31,500 nucleotides of DNA from assembly GCA_009746045.1 (NCBI GenBank), contig RPFO01000059.1:1234928-1266427 (forward strand). The letters run 5' to 3'. The notes under the pieces were generated by a model. The model did no database searches, had not been told where the DNA came from, and was given only the letters and a program-made list of their open reading frames with translations. The position numbers and the translations under genes are program-made. This document shows positions 1 through 21,321 of this stretch, piece by piece. Origin of the DNA: Mesostigma viride. Taxonomy: Eukaryota > Streptophyta > Mesostigmatophyceae > Mesostigmatales > Mesostigmataceae. Each line of letters starts with the position of its first letter. Position 1 is the stretch's first letter.

Positions 1-1356
1 CCTTCTTTGGAAAGAGGAACACGCGCTTCAAACGTGCAGGGGTGAGCTGAAAGAGAATTTGGACCTTAAACAGCACATGAGATATCGTGGCTGGCGAGTT
101 ACGGGTCTGCCTTGGTCCTCTGCGTTCATCACCAAGCCTGCCGTGTTTCCCCCCATGCTGTCCCTTGGTGCGAAGGGGACCTCTGCGGTGGCCAACGTTT
201 ATGTGGCAGAATGCCCACGGGCACAGTGACCATCTTGGGCTTGGGATAGACAGTGTGCACTATGAAATTGGCCATCTGTGGTGAACCGTGTTCGTGGCAA
301 GAAAGCACCCACACTTCGACATCTGACGCATGTCCAGTGGCTTCCCTGCAAGAGTGGGGGCTGTTCCAATGGCAGTGCTACTCCTTGCCAAGCACCAGCA
401 TAATGATGTAATCGGAAATTATCCCAAGAGCGGATGCATGAATTGTTCCAACTGCTCCTGGCTGTAGTCCACCCAGTGCCTCCCAGGCATGATTTCGTGC
501 ACTTGAAATGCTGCAGAGTAATGCAAGCGTGCTCAGGTGAGCATGCCACGAGTCATGCGAACGCTTTGTGCCAAGTCATTCTGATTTGCCAGCCACGGAG
601 GTGTCTGTGGATTGTGCTTGTACACTCTACACTGTGATCTTGGTTGTGGGGTGGGAGCTGCCCCACGTGTGTGCTCTCTATCTCTGGGCTAAGCTACCAG
701 TGCAAGTTTGGTGGCTTATCTACCCATAGATCTGCTTCTGTCGTAGTGCATTCACAAAGCTCCATCTTTGGTCAACCATTGATACGTTTCTCGCACGCGG
801 GGATGGTACGTGGGTCTGCTGTGTGTGCCATCAAGAATGCTGTTCCAGTAAATGAAGGCCCAATCGTACACCCCCTTGGATTACAACATAGCTCAAAAAT
901 ATTGGTTGTGCGGAGATTGTAAATATACTCGCGTTCCAGCACTCGGTAGCATCTGCTTTACTTTCATTACTATCTGCTGCCGGCTTGCCTCAACGTATGA
1001 TGCTTGGGGCATACGAGCGAAAAAATCGACCATTGCAATTACAAATTGCAATGATCGATTGTGCGAGGGCTGAGCTGATCCTATGCCTGGGAAAGTATTG
1101 CAAGCCAGAATATGCAGGCCCTAGCTGCGTATGCAGCAACTTTGAATCCCATAGCATGCATATATGCCTCTCTCTCTAGTCGCTCTACACGTAAGCCAGC
1201 CATAATTTCAATGCACAAGGCTACACGTTTCCATCACAATTCATATTCATCATCCTGAACGATCGACTCGAACACGCGGACAAGATAACGGCAGGCTCGA
1301 GCTACCATGGTCCGGATTCTCCCGATTTCTGGCCTGCGCTGGTTGTCTCCTTGATA
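1..1356. other. Unassigned non-coding stretch
   Basis: I recognise no gene here. Open frames are short (at most 116 codons) and none resembles a known family. The first 40 bases read openly on the plus strand up to a GTGAGC that could be a splice donor, so the tail of an exon at the window edge is possible but unsupported. The only clear structure is a hairpin at 1024-1060. Confidence 0.5.
1024..1060. repeat. Short near-perfect inverted repeat (hairpin)
   Basis: Two 16-base arms pair at 15 of 16 positions around a 5-base loop (tacaa). The left arm is aatcgaccattgcaat and the right arm is its near reverse complement. It lies in an AT-richer patch with no gene beside it. It could be a transposon end, a cruciform or a small RNA hairpin. 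The sequence does not decide between these. Confidence 0.75.
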
Positions 1357-1359
1357 TAT

Positions 1360-1828
1360 GCCATATGAAACAATTAGCGGTAGTCCGGATGACGGGAGAC
1401 CAAAGATACTTTTTGGCGAATTAATTAACCTTTTGGCAGTGTGTACATCAGATTTTCAAGCCTGCCTTTCATCGGACTCTTTGGGTATGTAAACAGCAGA
1501 TTCTGAATGTTCTCGTTGAGATCTAGCTATCGATTGCGCTACTCAAACTTGGGAGTGGACCTCCCAGTGCTGAACTTACCCAGTCTTGACTTTGGCCCAT
1601 TTGCATGCAGCTGAGGGGCCAGCATGCAGCGCCAATCTCGCCTGTATTGTAGCCCTACGATCTCTCAACCGGAATCCGACTTTTGAGTATCTGAGGTAAT
1701 GTCCAGGATCGTCTTGCAGAGATCTAGCTGTCGATTGCCACACTCAAAATATAAAGTTTGGGGGTGGTTCCCTAGACCCAGACTACGTACGATGGTAGTC
1801 CGGACTACCGCCAATGGTTTCATATGGC
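1360..1828. mobile_element. Element with 30-bp inverted ends, possibly a MITE
   Basis: Bases 1360-1389 (gccatatgaaac...) match the reverse complement of 1799-1828 at 28 of 30 positions, giving a roughly 470-bp unit with terminal inverted repeats. Inside it a 30-base block at 1518-1547 recurs directly at 1719-1748 (26 of 30 identical, starting gagatctagct). There is no transposase frame, so it would be non-autonomous. I could not define a target-site duplication. The right end abuts a LINE remnant. Confidence 0.5.
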
Positions 1829-1840
1829 ACTCGAAGGACC

Positions 1841-1989
1841 TGGGCGAGGATCGACCGCAAGCGAGTGCTCTTCAAGGCCTCAGGACTGGTCCTCACGGTG
1901 CTCACCTATGGCACCGAGGCATGGACGCTCATGCACGGACAAGCTGGCCACCCGCCTGGACGGCACATTCTAACAGGATGCTCCGACAG
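1841..1989 (+). pseudogene. Non-LTR retrotransposon reverse transcriptase, C-terminal fragment
   Basis: Translation from 1841 gives WARIDRKRVLFKASG, then LTVLTYGTEAWTL up to about 1930. This resembles the block just after the catalytic domain of LINE reverse transcriptases, which ends in Y-G-x-E-A-W-T-L. After a one-base frame shift the reading continues as DKLATRLDGTF (1938-1970), and after another as NRMLRQ (1972-1989). This is the usual LINE order (xxLDGxxxRMLR). The frame shifts and the microsatellite that follows show a dead copy. Confidence 0.7.
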
Positions 1990-2172
<183 letters not shown>

Positions 2173-2517
2173 CTTGCGTGTCATGCACATGGGCATCAGT
2201 GCCACAGAGTACTATGCTAATCTCATTAGAAAAATAATTACACGAAAGTCACAAATATCGTCTGCATCACATTACGTGCCCCAACCATATAGTCACTAGA
2301 GGGGGATATAATCCTCATCTGAGAGCTCTGTCCTCTACTGTAACTGTGGCAGACGAGGCGGTAGTGTAGTGGCTATCCTTGAGCGGGGGCTCAACCTAAG
2401 GACTTCTACCCTGCATCATTCTACCAATAGGCCGCGGGGCCCGTGGGGAGAAAACAGGAGCATGCCCCACAGGAAGGTGCTTATCGCAGACGGCAACCGG
2501 CATTTCTCCTTGTCTAT
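2173..2517. other. Non-coding spacer with a tRNA-like box A
   Basis: No gene is visible. Bases 2362-2372 (tagtgtagtgg) fit the RNA polymerase III box A consensus and are followed by a small hairpin (ttgagc/gctcaa). No convincing box B or cloverleaf follows, so a SINE or tRNA relic is only a possibility. Confidence 0.35.
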
Positions 2518-2560
2518 CATGCTCCGACAGGTTCTGAATGTAGGGTTTTCCACGTACACA
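2518..2560 (+). pseudogene. LINE reverse transcriptase fragment (MLRQVLNV)
   Basis: Bases 2519-2531 repeat the 13-mer atgctccgacagg seen just before the microsatellite (1979-1991), and here the reading continues as MLRQVLNV. LINE proteins have an RMLR-x-x-L-x-V block at this point, before the LYGxLP motif. It is therefore a second copy, or the displaced continuation, of the same dead element. Its neighbours are not in frame. Confidence 0.55.
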
Positions 2561-3009
2561 TAGGTCATTAGAGTCTAAAGTGCATAATTCATTCATTGAT
2601 TATACTCGTGCTCCCGTTGGGGAGTCACGGAGCACCGAAGTGCTTTTAATCCCTGTATGTGCACAACAGGAAGAAAGGGCAGAGACCCCATCTCTCCTTC
2701 ATGCCAGAGGCATGCCACAGCTGCAATCTGACACGATAGACGATCCGGCAAGTGCTGTGGGTGCACAATAAGACCCACGTGAGCATATCATAGCAAGTAG
2801 CGTGGGCAAGTAATCTGATCATAGCCAGGACGTAGCATGGAGCCCTGTACAAGGGCTAAGCTAAGGCTAGGGCTGGTTGTGTACCGTGGGTTAGCGGTGC
2901 ACGTGACTAGGTAGGGTGGCCCGGCCCAGCGTGGCAAACATTGAGCATGGCTGCCATGGCGGCAGTGACTTCCAATGGATACAAGGTAGGGTGATTATAC
3001 AAGCTATTC

Positions 3010-3290
3010 TAGCCTGCAGGGGGCGTCCACATCTTGCATGTGGTTGATCAGCAGGTCCCCGCCCCTCCAGTACACCTTGGGCTTCTGGGGGTCCTGCTTG
3101 TGGCGGAGGTATTCCGGCCACATGTCGCGTCGCTGCTCAGTGCTGCTGGGCGGGGGTCAGGTCGTCGTCCAGCGTCCAGGTGAGGTTGTGCAACCTCTTG
3201 CGACGAGAAATTAACCGCTGCTTGTCCTCGGGGGAGGGGAAGGTGAGCAGGACTGGTGGGGGAGCCGCCTTGTCCCGTGAGTGGGGAACC
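3010..3290 (-). pseudogene. LINE ORF1-like fragment, minus strand, frame-shifted
   Basis: Reading the minus strand from about 3258 gives LLTFPSPEDKQRLISRRKRL followed by a block containing LDDDLTPAQQ. After a one-base shift it continues RRDMWPEYLRHKQ, VYWRGGDLLI and a stop near 3010. The order (hydrophobic strand with DKxxxxxxR, then D-D-L-T-P-x-Q, then a W-R-G-x-x-L block) resembles the RNA-binding C-terminal part of LINE ORF1-type proteins. The assignment rests on recalled family patterns. The frame shift makes it a pseudogene. It lies opposite to, and interrupts, the plus-strand LINE. Confidence 0.5.
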
Positions 3291-3680
3291 CTTTGTATAA
3301 GGGTATGCCTCGCATGACGGACGAGATTAGGCAGCGTAGGATAGCATTTGTAGGACATCTTGCTCGCACCAGTCAGGTAGACACCGCCCTTGGTGCATGT
3401 GGCCGGCCGGCCCCCAGCGTCTTGACCATGCAGCCAGGGCGGCAGATCCTGACCTGGGCGCCTGGCCCGGCCCAAAGACATACCCAGAAAGGTTGATAAA
3501 CCTGCACGGCTGCACCATGAACTATCCACAGCAGTTGCTGGCCGACCTCGTTGTCCCAGCTCCAAGTTTGAACACCGCATTTCCTCCCTCTCTCTTGCTT
3601 GGACTGCTAATATGCAGAACAAGAACAGGTGGCAGACCATTGTCCAGGCCCGGCCACACGCCAGCCCAGGGCTGTGGGCA
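3287..3680 (+). pseudogene. LINE 3' terminal coding fragment
   Basis: Bases 3287-3373 encode NPLYKGMPRMTDEIRQRR followed by IAFVGH, matching the LINE C-terminal signature LYGxLPxxxxxIRxRRxxFxGH. Further on, in shifted frames, come KTYPERL (about 3476-3500) and NKNRWQTIVQARP (from 3618). These correspond to the TYxxxL and DRxxWRxIV blocks that end such proteins. The blocks keep their usual order but sit in different frames, so this is the decayed 3' end of a plus-strand non-LTR element. Confidence 0.7.
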
Positions 3681-4346
3681 ACCTCCCCCCCCCCCAAGGA
3701 GGAAGGGACGCTTTGCTGAGTATAGAGCCCTGACCCATACTCCAACAGCGCCTGCGCCTCACCATATCCCAGCAATTGATGACCTCTTTCGTTATTCCAT
3801 CTTTGTTTTTGTTATTCTAACGCGTGACCTACCCAACGGTGGCCATGTTGCCCGAGCTGGCGTCATGCTGCTGTCATGGCGGCATGTGAGCCAGCCGGTA
3901 GCGTGCTAAATCTGTCAAAAAATGGCCTGTTGCCATATCGGTTCATGGCGGTTGCTACTTGTATGGATGACCGCATCTATCTGCGACGCTGGCGGCTGCT
4001 ATATGCATGTAAGGCTGCAACTAACTTGCGCTTTGTGCTGCTGCAAAGCGTTTAAAACCCCCTCTATTTCCATTTGTGTTGACGCCGACCTGTATTGGGG
4101 GCCACGGCTACACATGCTGATGGCCTGATGGCACGCAGCACCATCCTTACCCGCAGCCCGACACCGTCGCACACACACACGCTCATTGGAAGATGCCGCG
4201 CCATGACAGGGAGCATGGCGACAGCAGGCCTCCCCCTCGCTAGGGGCTGCAAGTGTGCACGTGGGAGAAAATTACATGCAGGACGTAGCAGACAGCGATG
4301 TCAACGCGCAATCCTCCTGGTAAGCCTTAATCCCGGGATGCTGGAG
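3681..4346. other. Unassigned non-coding stretch
   Basis: Nothing recognisable was found between the LINE 3' end and the satellite. A frame of 102 codons (4095-4403) runs into the satellite and looks like chance. The flank changes to the repeat unit at about 4347. Confidence 0.5.
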
Positions 4347-7300
4347 GCAGTACGGATGGCGGGGCATGCCATGGGATCGCGCAGACGTCACAACATGCAG
4401 TAGGGATGGCGGGGCATGATCGCGCAGACGTCACAACATGCAGTAGGGATGGCTGGGCATGCCGTGGGATCGCGCAGACGTCACAACATGCAGTAGGGAT
4501 GGCTGGGCATGCCGTGGGATCGCGCAGACGTCACAACATGCAGTAGGGATGGCGGGGCATGATCGCGCAGACGTCACAACATGCAGTAGGGATGGCGGGG
4601 CATGCCGTGGGATCGCGCAGACGTCACAACATGCAGTAGGGATGGCGGGGCATGATCGCGCAGACGTCACAACATGCAGTAGGGATGGCTGGGCATGATA
4701 GCGCAGACGTCGCAACATGCAGTAGGGATGGCGGGGCATGCCGTGGGATCGCGCAGACGTCACAACATGGAGTAGGGATGGCGGGGCATGATCGCGCAGA
4801 CGTCACAACATGCAGTAGGGATGGCTGGGCATGCCGTGGGATCGCGCAGACGTCGCAACATGCAGTAGGGATGGCGGGGCATGATCGCGCAGACGTCACA
4901 ACATGCAGTAGGGATGGCGGGGCATGCCGTGGGATCGCGCAGACGTCGCAACATGCAGTAGGGATGGCGGGGCATGATCGCGCAGACGTCACAACATGCA
5001 GTAGGGATGGCGGGGCATGATCGCGCAGACGTCACAACATGCAGTAGGGATGGCTGGGCATGCCGTGGGATCGCGCAGACGTCACAACATGCAGTAGGGA
5101 TGGCGGGGCATGATCGCGCAGACGTCACAACATGCAGTAGGGATGGCGGGGCATGATCGCGCAGACGTCACAACATGCAGTAGGGATGGCTGGGCATGCC
5201 GTGGGATCGCGCAGACGTCACAACATGGAGTAGGGATGGCGGGGCATGATCGCGCAGACGTCACAACATGCAGTAGGGATGGCGGGGCATGATCGCGCAG
5301 ACGTCACAACATGCAGTAGGGATGGCTGGGCATGCCGTGGGATCGCGCAGACGTCACAACATGCAGTAGGGATGGCGGGGCATGATCGCGCAGACATCAC
5401 AACACGCAGTAGGGATGGCGGGGCATGCCGTGCGATCGCGCAGACGTCACAACATGCAGTAGGGATGGCGGGGCATGATCGCGCAGACGTCACAACATGC
5501 AGTAGGGATGGCGGGGCATGCCGTGGGATCGCGCAGACGTCACAACATGCAGTACGGATGGCGGGGCATGATCGCGCAGACGTCACAACATGCAGTAGGG
5601 ATGGCTGGGCATGATCGCGCAGACGTCACAACATGCAGTAGGGATGGCGGGGCATGCCGTGGGATCGCGCAGACGTCACAACATGCAGTAGGGATGGCGG
5701 GGCATGCCGTGGGATCGCGCAGACATCACCACATGCAGTACGGATGGCGGGGCATGATCGCGCAGACGTCACAACATGCAGTAGGGATGGCTGGGCATGC
5801 CGTGGGATCGCGCAGACGTCGCAACATGCAGTAGGGATGGCTGGGCATGATCGCGCAGACGTCACAACATGCAGTAGGGATGGCGGGGCATGCCGTGGGA
5901 TCGCGCAGACGTCACAACATGCAGTAGGGATGGCGGGGCATGATCGCGCAGACGTCACAATACGCAGTAGGGATGGCGGGGCATGCCGTGGGATCGCGCA
6001 GACGTCGCAACATGCAGTAGGGATGGCGGGGCATGATCGCGCAGACGTCACAACATCCAGTAGGGATGGCGGGGCATGATCGCGCAGACGTCACAACATG
6101 CAGTAGGGATGGCGGGGCATGCCGTGGGATCGCGCAGACGTCACAACATGCAGTAGGGATGGCGGGGCATGATCGCGCAGACGTCACAACATGCAGTAGG
6201 GATGGCGGGGCATGATCGCGCAGACGTCACAACATGCAGTAGGGATGGCGGGGCATGATCGCGCAGACGTCACAACATGCAGTAGGGATGGCGGGGCATG
6301 CCGTGGGATCGCGCAGACGTCACAACACGCAGTAGGGATGGCGGGGCATGATCACGCAGACGTCACAACATGCAGTAGGGATGGCTGGGCATGATCGCGC
6401 AGACGTCACAACATGCAGTACGGATGGCGGGGCATGATCGCGCAGACGTCACAACATGCAGTAGGGATGGCGGGGCATGATCGCGCAGACGTCACAACAT
6501 GCAGTACGGATGGCTGGGCATGCCGTGGGATCGCGCAGACGTCACAACATGCAGTACGGATGGCGGGGCATGATCGCGCAGACGTCACAACATGCAGTAG
6601 GGATGGCGGGGCATGATCGCGCAGACGTCACAACATGCAGTAGGGATGGCTGGGCATGATCGCGCAGACGTCACAACATGCAGTAGGGATGGCGGGGCAT
6701 GCCGTGGGATCGCGCAGACGTCACAACATGCAGTAGGGATGGCGGGGCATGATCGCGCAGACGTCACAACATGCAGTAGGGATGGCGGGGCATGATCGCG
6801 CAGACGTCACAACATGCAGTAGGGATGGCGGGGCATGATCGCGCAGACGTCACAACATGCAGTAGGGATGGCGGGGCATGATCGCGCAGACGTCACAACA
6901 TGCAGTAGGGATGGCGGGGCATGATCGCGCAGACGTCGCAACATGCAGTAGGGATGGCGGGGCATGATCGCGCAGACGTCACAACATGCAGTAGGGATGG
7001 CGGGGCATGATCGCGCAGACGTCACAACATGCAGTAGGGATGGCGGGGCATGATCGCGCAGACGTCACAACATGCAGTAGGGATGGCGGGGCATGATCGC
7101 GCAGACGTCACAACATGCAGTAGGGATGGCGGGGCATGATCGCGCAGACGTCACAACATGCAGTACGGATGGCTGGGCATGCCGTGGGATCGCGCAGACG
7201 TCACAACATGCAGTAGGGATGGCGGGGCATGATCGCGCAGACGTCACAACATGCAGTAGGGATGGCGGGGTATGATCGCGCAGACGTCACAACATGCAGT

Positions 7301-7622
7301 AGGGATGGCGGGGCATGCCGTGGGATCGCGCAGACGTCACAACATGCAGTAGGGATGGCGGGGCATGATCGCGCAGACGTCACAACATGCAGTAGGGATG
7401 GCTGGGCATGCCGTGGGATCGCGCAGACGTCACAACATGCAGTAGGGATGGCTGGGCATGATCGCGCAGACGTCACAACATGCAGTAGGGATGGCGGGGC
7501 ATGCCGTGGGATCGCGCAGACGTCACAACATGCAGTAGGGATGGCGGGGCATGATCGCGCAGACGTCACAACACGCAGTAGGGATGGCGGGGCATGCCAT
7601 GGGATCGCGCAGACGTCACAAC
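4347..7622. repeat. Satellite array of 43-bp and 50-bp units
   Basis: About 70 head-to-tail units share a 43-bp core that begins gatcgcgcagacgtcacaac and continues through the atgcagtagg and gatggcgggg segments to cat. Many units add 7 bases, gccgtgg, making 50 bp. Long and short units often alternate, giving a 93-bp higher-order period in places. The long form often has ggctggg in place of ggcgggg. The first and last units carry gccatgg instead. Point variants (cgcaac, cacgcag, cagtacgg) recur in scattered units, which suggests unequal exchange or conversion. Each unit has a tag stop, so open frames are limited to a few units. Confidence 0.97.
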
Positions 7623-7662
7623 AGCACACAGGCAATAGGACAGGAAAAGGCGCTCAACACGG

Positions 7663-7881
7663 CCCACCATCGCAGGCTGTGAGCGAATAATTAACCCACC
7701 ATCACAGGCTGCTAGCAAATGATTAACCCACCATCACAGGCTGCAAGCAAATGGTTGACCCACCATCACAGGCTGCTAGCAAATGATTAACCCACCATCA
7801 CAGGCTGCGAGCAAATGGTTGACCCACCATCACAGGCTGCTAGCAAATGATTAACCCACCATCACAGGCTGCGAGGAAACG
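7663..7881. repeat. 32-bp tandem repeat, seven copies
   Basis: Units starting cccaccatcacaggctg begin at 7663, 7695, 7727, 7759, 7791, 7823 and 7855, an exact 32-bp period. The copies differ mainly by ctagc/cgagc/caagc and by attaa/gttga at the unit end. These variants partly alternate, so a 64-bp dimer may have been amplified. The array sits 40 bp beyond the satellite and shares no sequence with it. Confidence 0.93.
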
Positions 7882-9473
7882 GGTAGCACCGAGGCAAAGG
7901 GGCCTTGGAGAGCCCTTCAGCAAAGCTCGCCGCTTAAAGGGTGAACAAGCCCGCACGTAGCTACGAAGCCGCAAACCGACCTCTAAACCTATCCTCCATA
8001 TCTTACCAGTGTTGTGGGACCATTTTGTTCACAAGACAGGACGGTTGGATACTAGATACCATGTGAGCACATGCTGGAAAAGGACCATGCACACACCTCG
8101 CATGTGACTGGCTCCCGCGGTCTTGCCGCCGTGGCAGAGACAATAACCGTATATGTCAGAAGTCTGCGATCGCCGCCGTGGCAGAGACTAGTTTACAGCT
8201 CCGCTGCCAAGTCCTCGACACGCAGACACACGCAGTTCCGATTCGCAGGCACCTGTGCATGGCCGGCTGGCGTGGTTCGGTGCGGCGCGTCCCTGCCAGC
8301 GGGTAGAATCGGCATCACACACCAGGGCACACATCCGCGTGCGCGGTGTGCGGAATGGCCGCAACTTGTCCCTGGCCGGGTAGGAACCAGCGCCTCGTCC
8401 AGACGGATCCGCAGGCACATGAAGCGCGGGGTGGGAATGCTACCCCGTTGGGTCACGAGTCGGGGACGCCCCCCCCCCCCCGTGATCAAGGCGGGCCGGA
8501 TTGATGCGAGGAAGCAAATGGCTCCCCTTGCACATCCGTGAACTAGCTGCGAGCATGAAAAAACGGCGCACGTGCGTGGAAGCCCGCATGCGCATGCGGC
8601 GGCACGGGCGGCTACCCGCAGGTCTTGGACGCACATGTGCGGGCGACGGACTTGATCGAGGATGTCCGGCCGTCACTGGTGGCACTGCACACTTAGCATA
8701 ACTGCCATGGGAGGACGCCTGGGCCTCTGACCCAGGGAAGGCGAGTAGCCACGATGTGTTCTTTTATTAGTTCAGGATCGCAAGCCGCCCACATCATGAG
8801 CACCTGCACCGGACCTCCCAACACACAGGTCCCATCGCAGATGCTGAGCTGTCACCGGCCAGCCTGTCACCGGCCTGGCTTGTCCGCGCCGTTGCCATGC
8901 ACCACGTTGGCCGGTGATTGCAGCGTGGACGCAGGCTCGACACTGAGAGTACACATGGGAGATGCCCAGCAACAAACACAACAAGAGCAACAAGGACATC
9001 AACCACAATGGACCACCACAATCCATTGGCCCGGGATGGTGTCAGCAGCACTCACGTCGAGGTTGCTGCCGGTGATGAACCGCAGACAGGAGGCAGCGCA
9101 GCGGTGGGTGACGAAGGGGAAGGGGGGCAACGGTGGACGTAAGGGAACGGATAGGCAGGCATTGGGCAAACGATATCCGCAGATGGGCGTGCACATACTG
9201 AAAATGAATGGCCAAGTGATGGCAACACAGGATGGGTCGAAACGCAGGATGCGGATATGGCGTGGCGGAATAAACATCAAAATCTTTCTGGTAGAGTACG
9301 AAACCGTCATCTGATCCCAACGTGCACCTGACCAGCAGGAGAACAAACGTCTGTGTGGTTAGGGAGCACCCCACCACAGCCACCAAAGTGCGGACTTGAA
9401 GCCATACTGTAGGGCCCTGTCTAGTGTTCATGCACTCTAGTACGCACTACAAACCACCAGCAAAAGTACCGGG
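7882..9473. other. Unassigned region without a recognised gene
   Basis: Open frames of 156 codons (8071-8541, plus) and 186 codons (8754-9314, plus) exist, with overlapping frames of similar size on the other strand. None shows a domain, and their composition follows the local GC content. A 16-base motif, ccgccgtggcagagac, occurs at about 8127 and 8172. A run of 12-13 C lies near 8469. The only stretch that reads like a protein end is 8622-8696. Confidence 0.4.
8622..8696 (+). CDS. Possible last exon of an unidentified gene
   Basis: After ctacccgcag, a plausible 3' splice site, the plus strand reads 24 codons, VLDAHVRATDLIEDVRPSLV then ALHT, ending in TAG. The residue mix (alternating charged and hydrophobic, no low-complexity run) looks more like real protein than its surroundings. 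I found no matching upstream exon and no family match, so chance is quite possible. Confidence 0.15.
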   Translation, partial: VLDAHVRATDLIEDVRPSLVALHT

Positions 9474-9848
9474 ACAGTGGGCCAACTGGAGGAGAAGTTG
9501 TGAGGCTCTCAAATAAACGAATAGGGCATGTGGAACGGGCCCTCCACCCACCCACCCCCACAACCAGACAGTGGGCCAACTGGAGGAGAAGTTGTGAGGC
9601 TCTCAAATAAACGAATAGGGCATGTGGAACGGGCCCTCCACCCACCCACCCCCACAACCAGACAGTGGGCCAACTGGAGGAGAAGTTGTGAGGCTCTCAA
9701 ATAAACGAATAGGGCATGTGGAACGGGCCCTCCACCCACCCACCCCCACAACCAGACAGTGGGCCAACTGGAGGAGAAGTTGTGAGGCTCTCAAATAAAC
9801 GAATAGGGCATGTGGAACGGGCCCTCCACCCACCCACCCCCACAACCA
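9474..9848. repeat. Four tandem copies of a 94-bp unit
   Basis: Copies begin at 9474, 9568, 9662 and 9756 with acagtgggccaactggagga and end in cacccacccccacaaccag. They look virtually identical, so the duplication is recent or is kept homogeneous. The array lies 120-500 bp beyond the stop codon of the minus-strand LRR gene and may be in its 3' UTR or just past it. Confidence 0.97.
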
Positions 9849-9960
9849 CACACACACACACACGTGCAGACACGCACACACATATACACACACATACAAA
9901 CAAGCACGCGCGCCCATGCCTGCATGCACAAACGTACACACAAATAGAAAACACACCTGC
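9849..9960. repeat. CA-rich microsatellite tract
   Basis: Imperfect (CA)n with interruptions runs directly from the last 94-bp copy almost to the LRR gene stop codon at 9972. On the gene's sense strand it is a TG-rich tract in the presumed 3' UTR. Confidence 0.85.
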
Positions 9961-9971
9961 ATCTGATGTCT

Positions 9972-20519
<10,548 letters not shown>

Positions 20520-20896
20520 GATGACGGTTTCCAGGCGGACCGTGGTGAACGATTTAATTAACTACATTGAGAAAAGATTACACTGGTAGTGCCTGCAGAG
20601 TTATGCGTATACTTTGTCGCTATGCCCATTTTCATCAACTGTCCAGTAGTGCAGAACATTGCTGAACAGCATGTTGACTACTTTGTAATGCACTCTCTAC
20701 AAAGACTGCCAGGTCAACGTGCGAAGCGTCAGGAATAATAATAATAATTGGGCAATCAATTTCCGAAAAACGGGTGGGGCGCGAAGGCTAGGGCGATATT
20801 CGCGGTTTGCAATGATTCATCCTGCCAGGATCCGGCCAATAGGCATTCTAGCCTCTAGGTAGCACGTGGCGCAAGGCAGAAAAATTTGAAGCATGA

Positions 20897-20937
20897 CTTC
20901 CAGTAGTCTTCCAGTAGTCTTCCAGTAGTATTCCAGT
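20897..20937. repeat. 11-bp repeat, three copies plus one partial
   Basis: Three exact copies of cttccagtagt are followed by the variant attccagttga. Its position in the divergent promoter makes a clustered protein-binding site possible, but no known factor site was recognised. Confidence 0.85.
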
Positions 20938-21304
20938 TGACGACAGACGGACACGTGGACCGAGCTCAGACCAAGACACGCGCCGCGCCACGCTGCCAAG
21001 ACAGTGATGACTTAATTTCCCGTTTGCTGCCAACAATGCAATTTTCCCGCCACGTGCCCGGCCATCGACATTCTGAGGTTGCCAGTCGACAGTGCTGCAC
21101 AAGAGCCTTTCTGATGGTGGGGTCTCCGAGCTGAGGCGGTCATCAATAGATAATTTAGCCAGGCGTGAGGATTGATTAATGTTAGCTGCTGCCGACGAGT
21201 GCTAATGTTTTCCGATTTGAAGTCTCTGCATGAGTTAGAAGACCCTCAGCTTCAGATGGCACGGAAGACCGGGGAAGCGGCTGCCTATGCATGCATTATA
21301 TGCA

Positions 21305-21321
21305 TGAAAATGGTATTTTCA
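21305..21321. promoter_or_regulatory. Palindrome in the promoter region
   Basis: The inverted repeat tgaaaat-ggt-attttca is perfect. It lies next to a second palindromic patch (atgcatgcattatatgcatg) and upstream of the FIGNL1 start. A dimeric factor site is an inference only. Confidence 0.4.

Noticed and set aside
2353-2420. Possible tRNA gene or SINE head
   Set aside because: A box A match is present, but no box B, acceptor stem or anticodon loop could be paired.
3137-3775. 212-codon minus-strand frame as an intact gene
   Set aside because: Only its last part resembles a LINE ORF1 protein, which then continues in another frame. The upstream part is antisense to the plus-strand LINE tail.
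4347-7622. Many 60-150 codon open frames on both strands, and a CRISPR-like look
   Set aside because: The frames are by-products of tandem units, shift at every 43-bp unit and stop at each in-frame tag. There are no unique spacers between repeats, so it is not a CRISPR array.
8071-9314. 156- and 186-codon plus-strand frames
   Set aside because: No domain, no clear splice structure and equally long frames on the other strand. They were kept only as an unassigned region.
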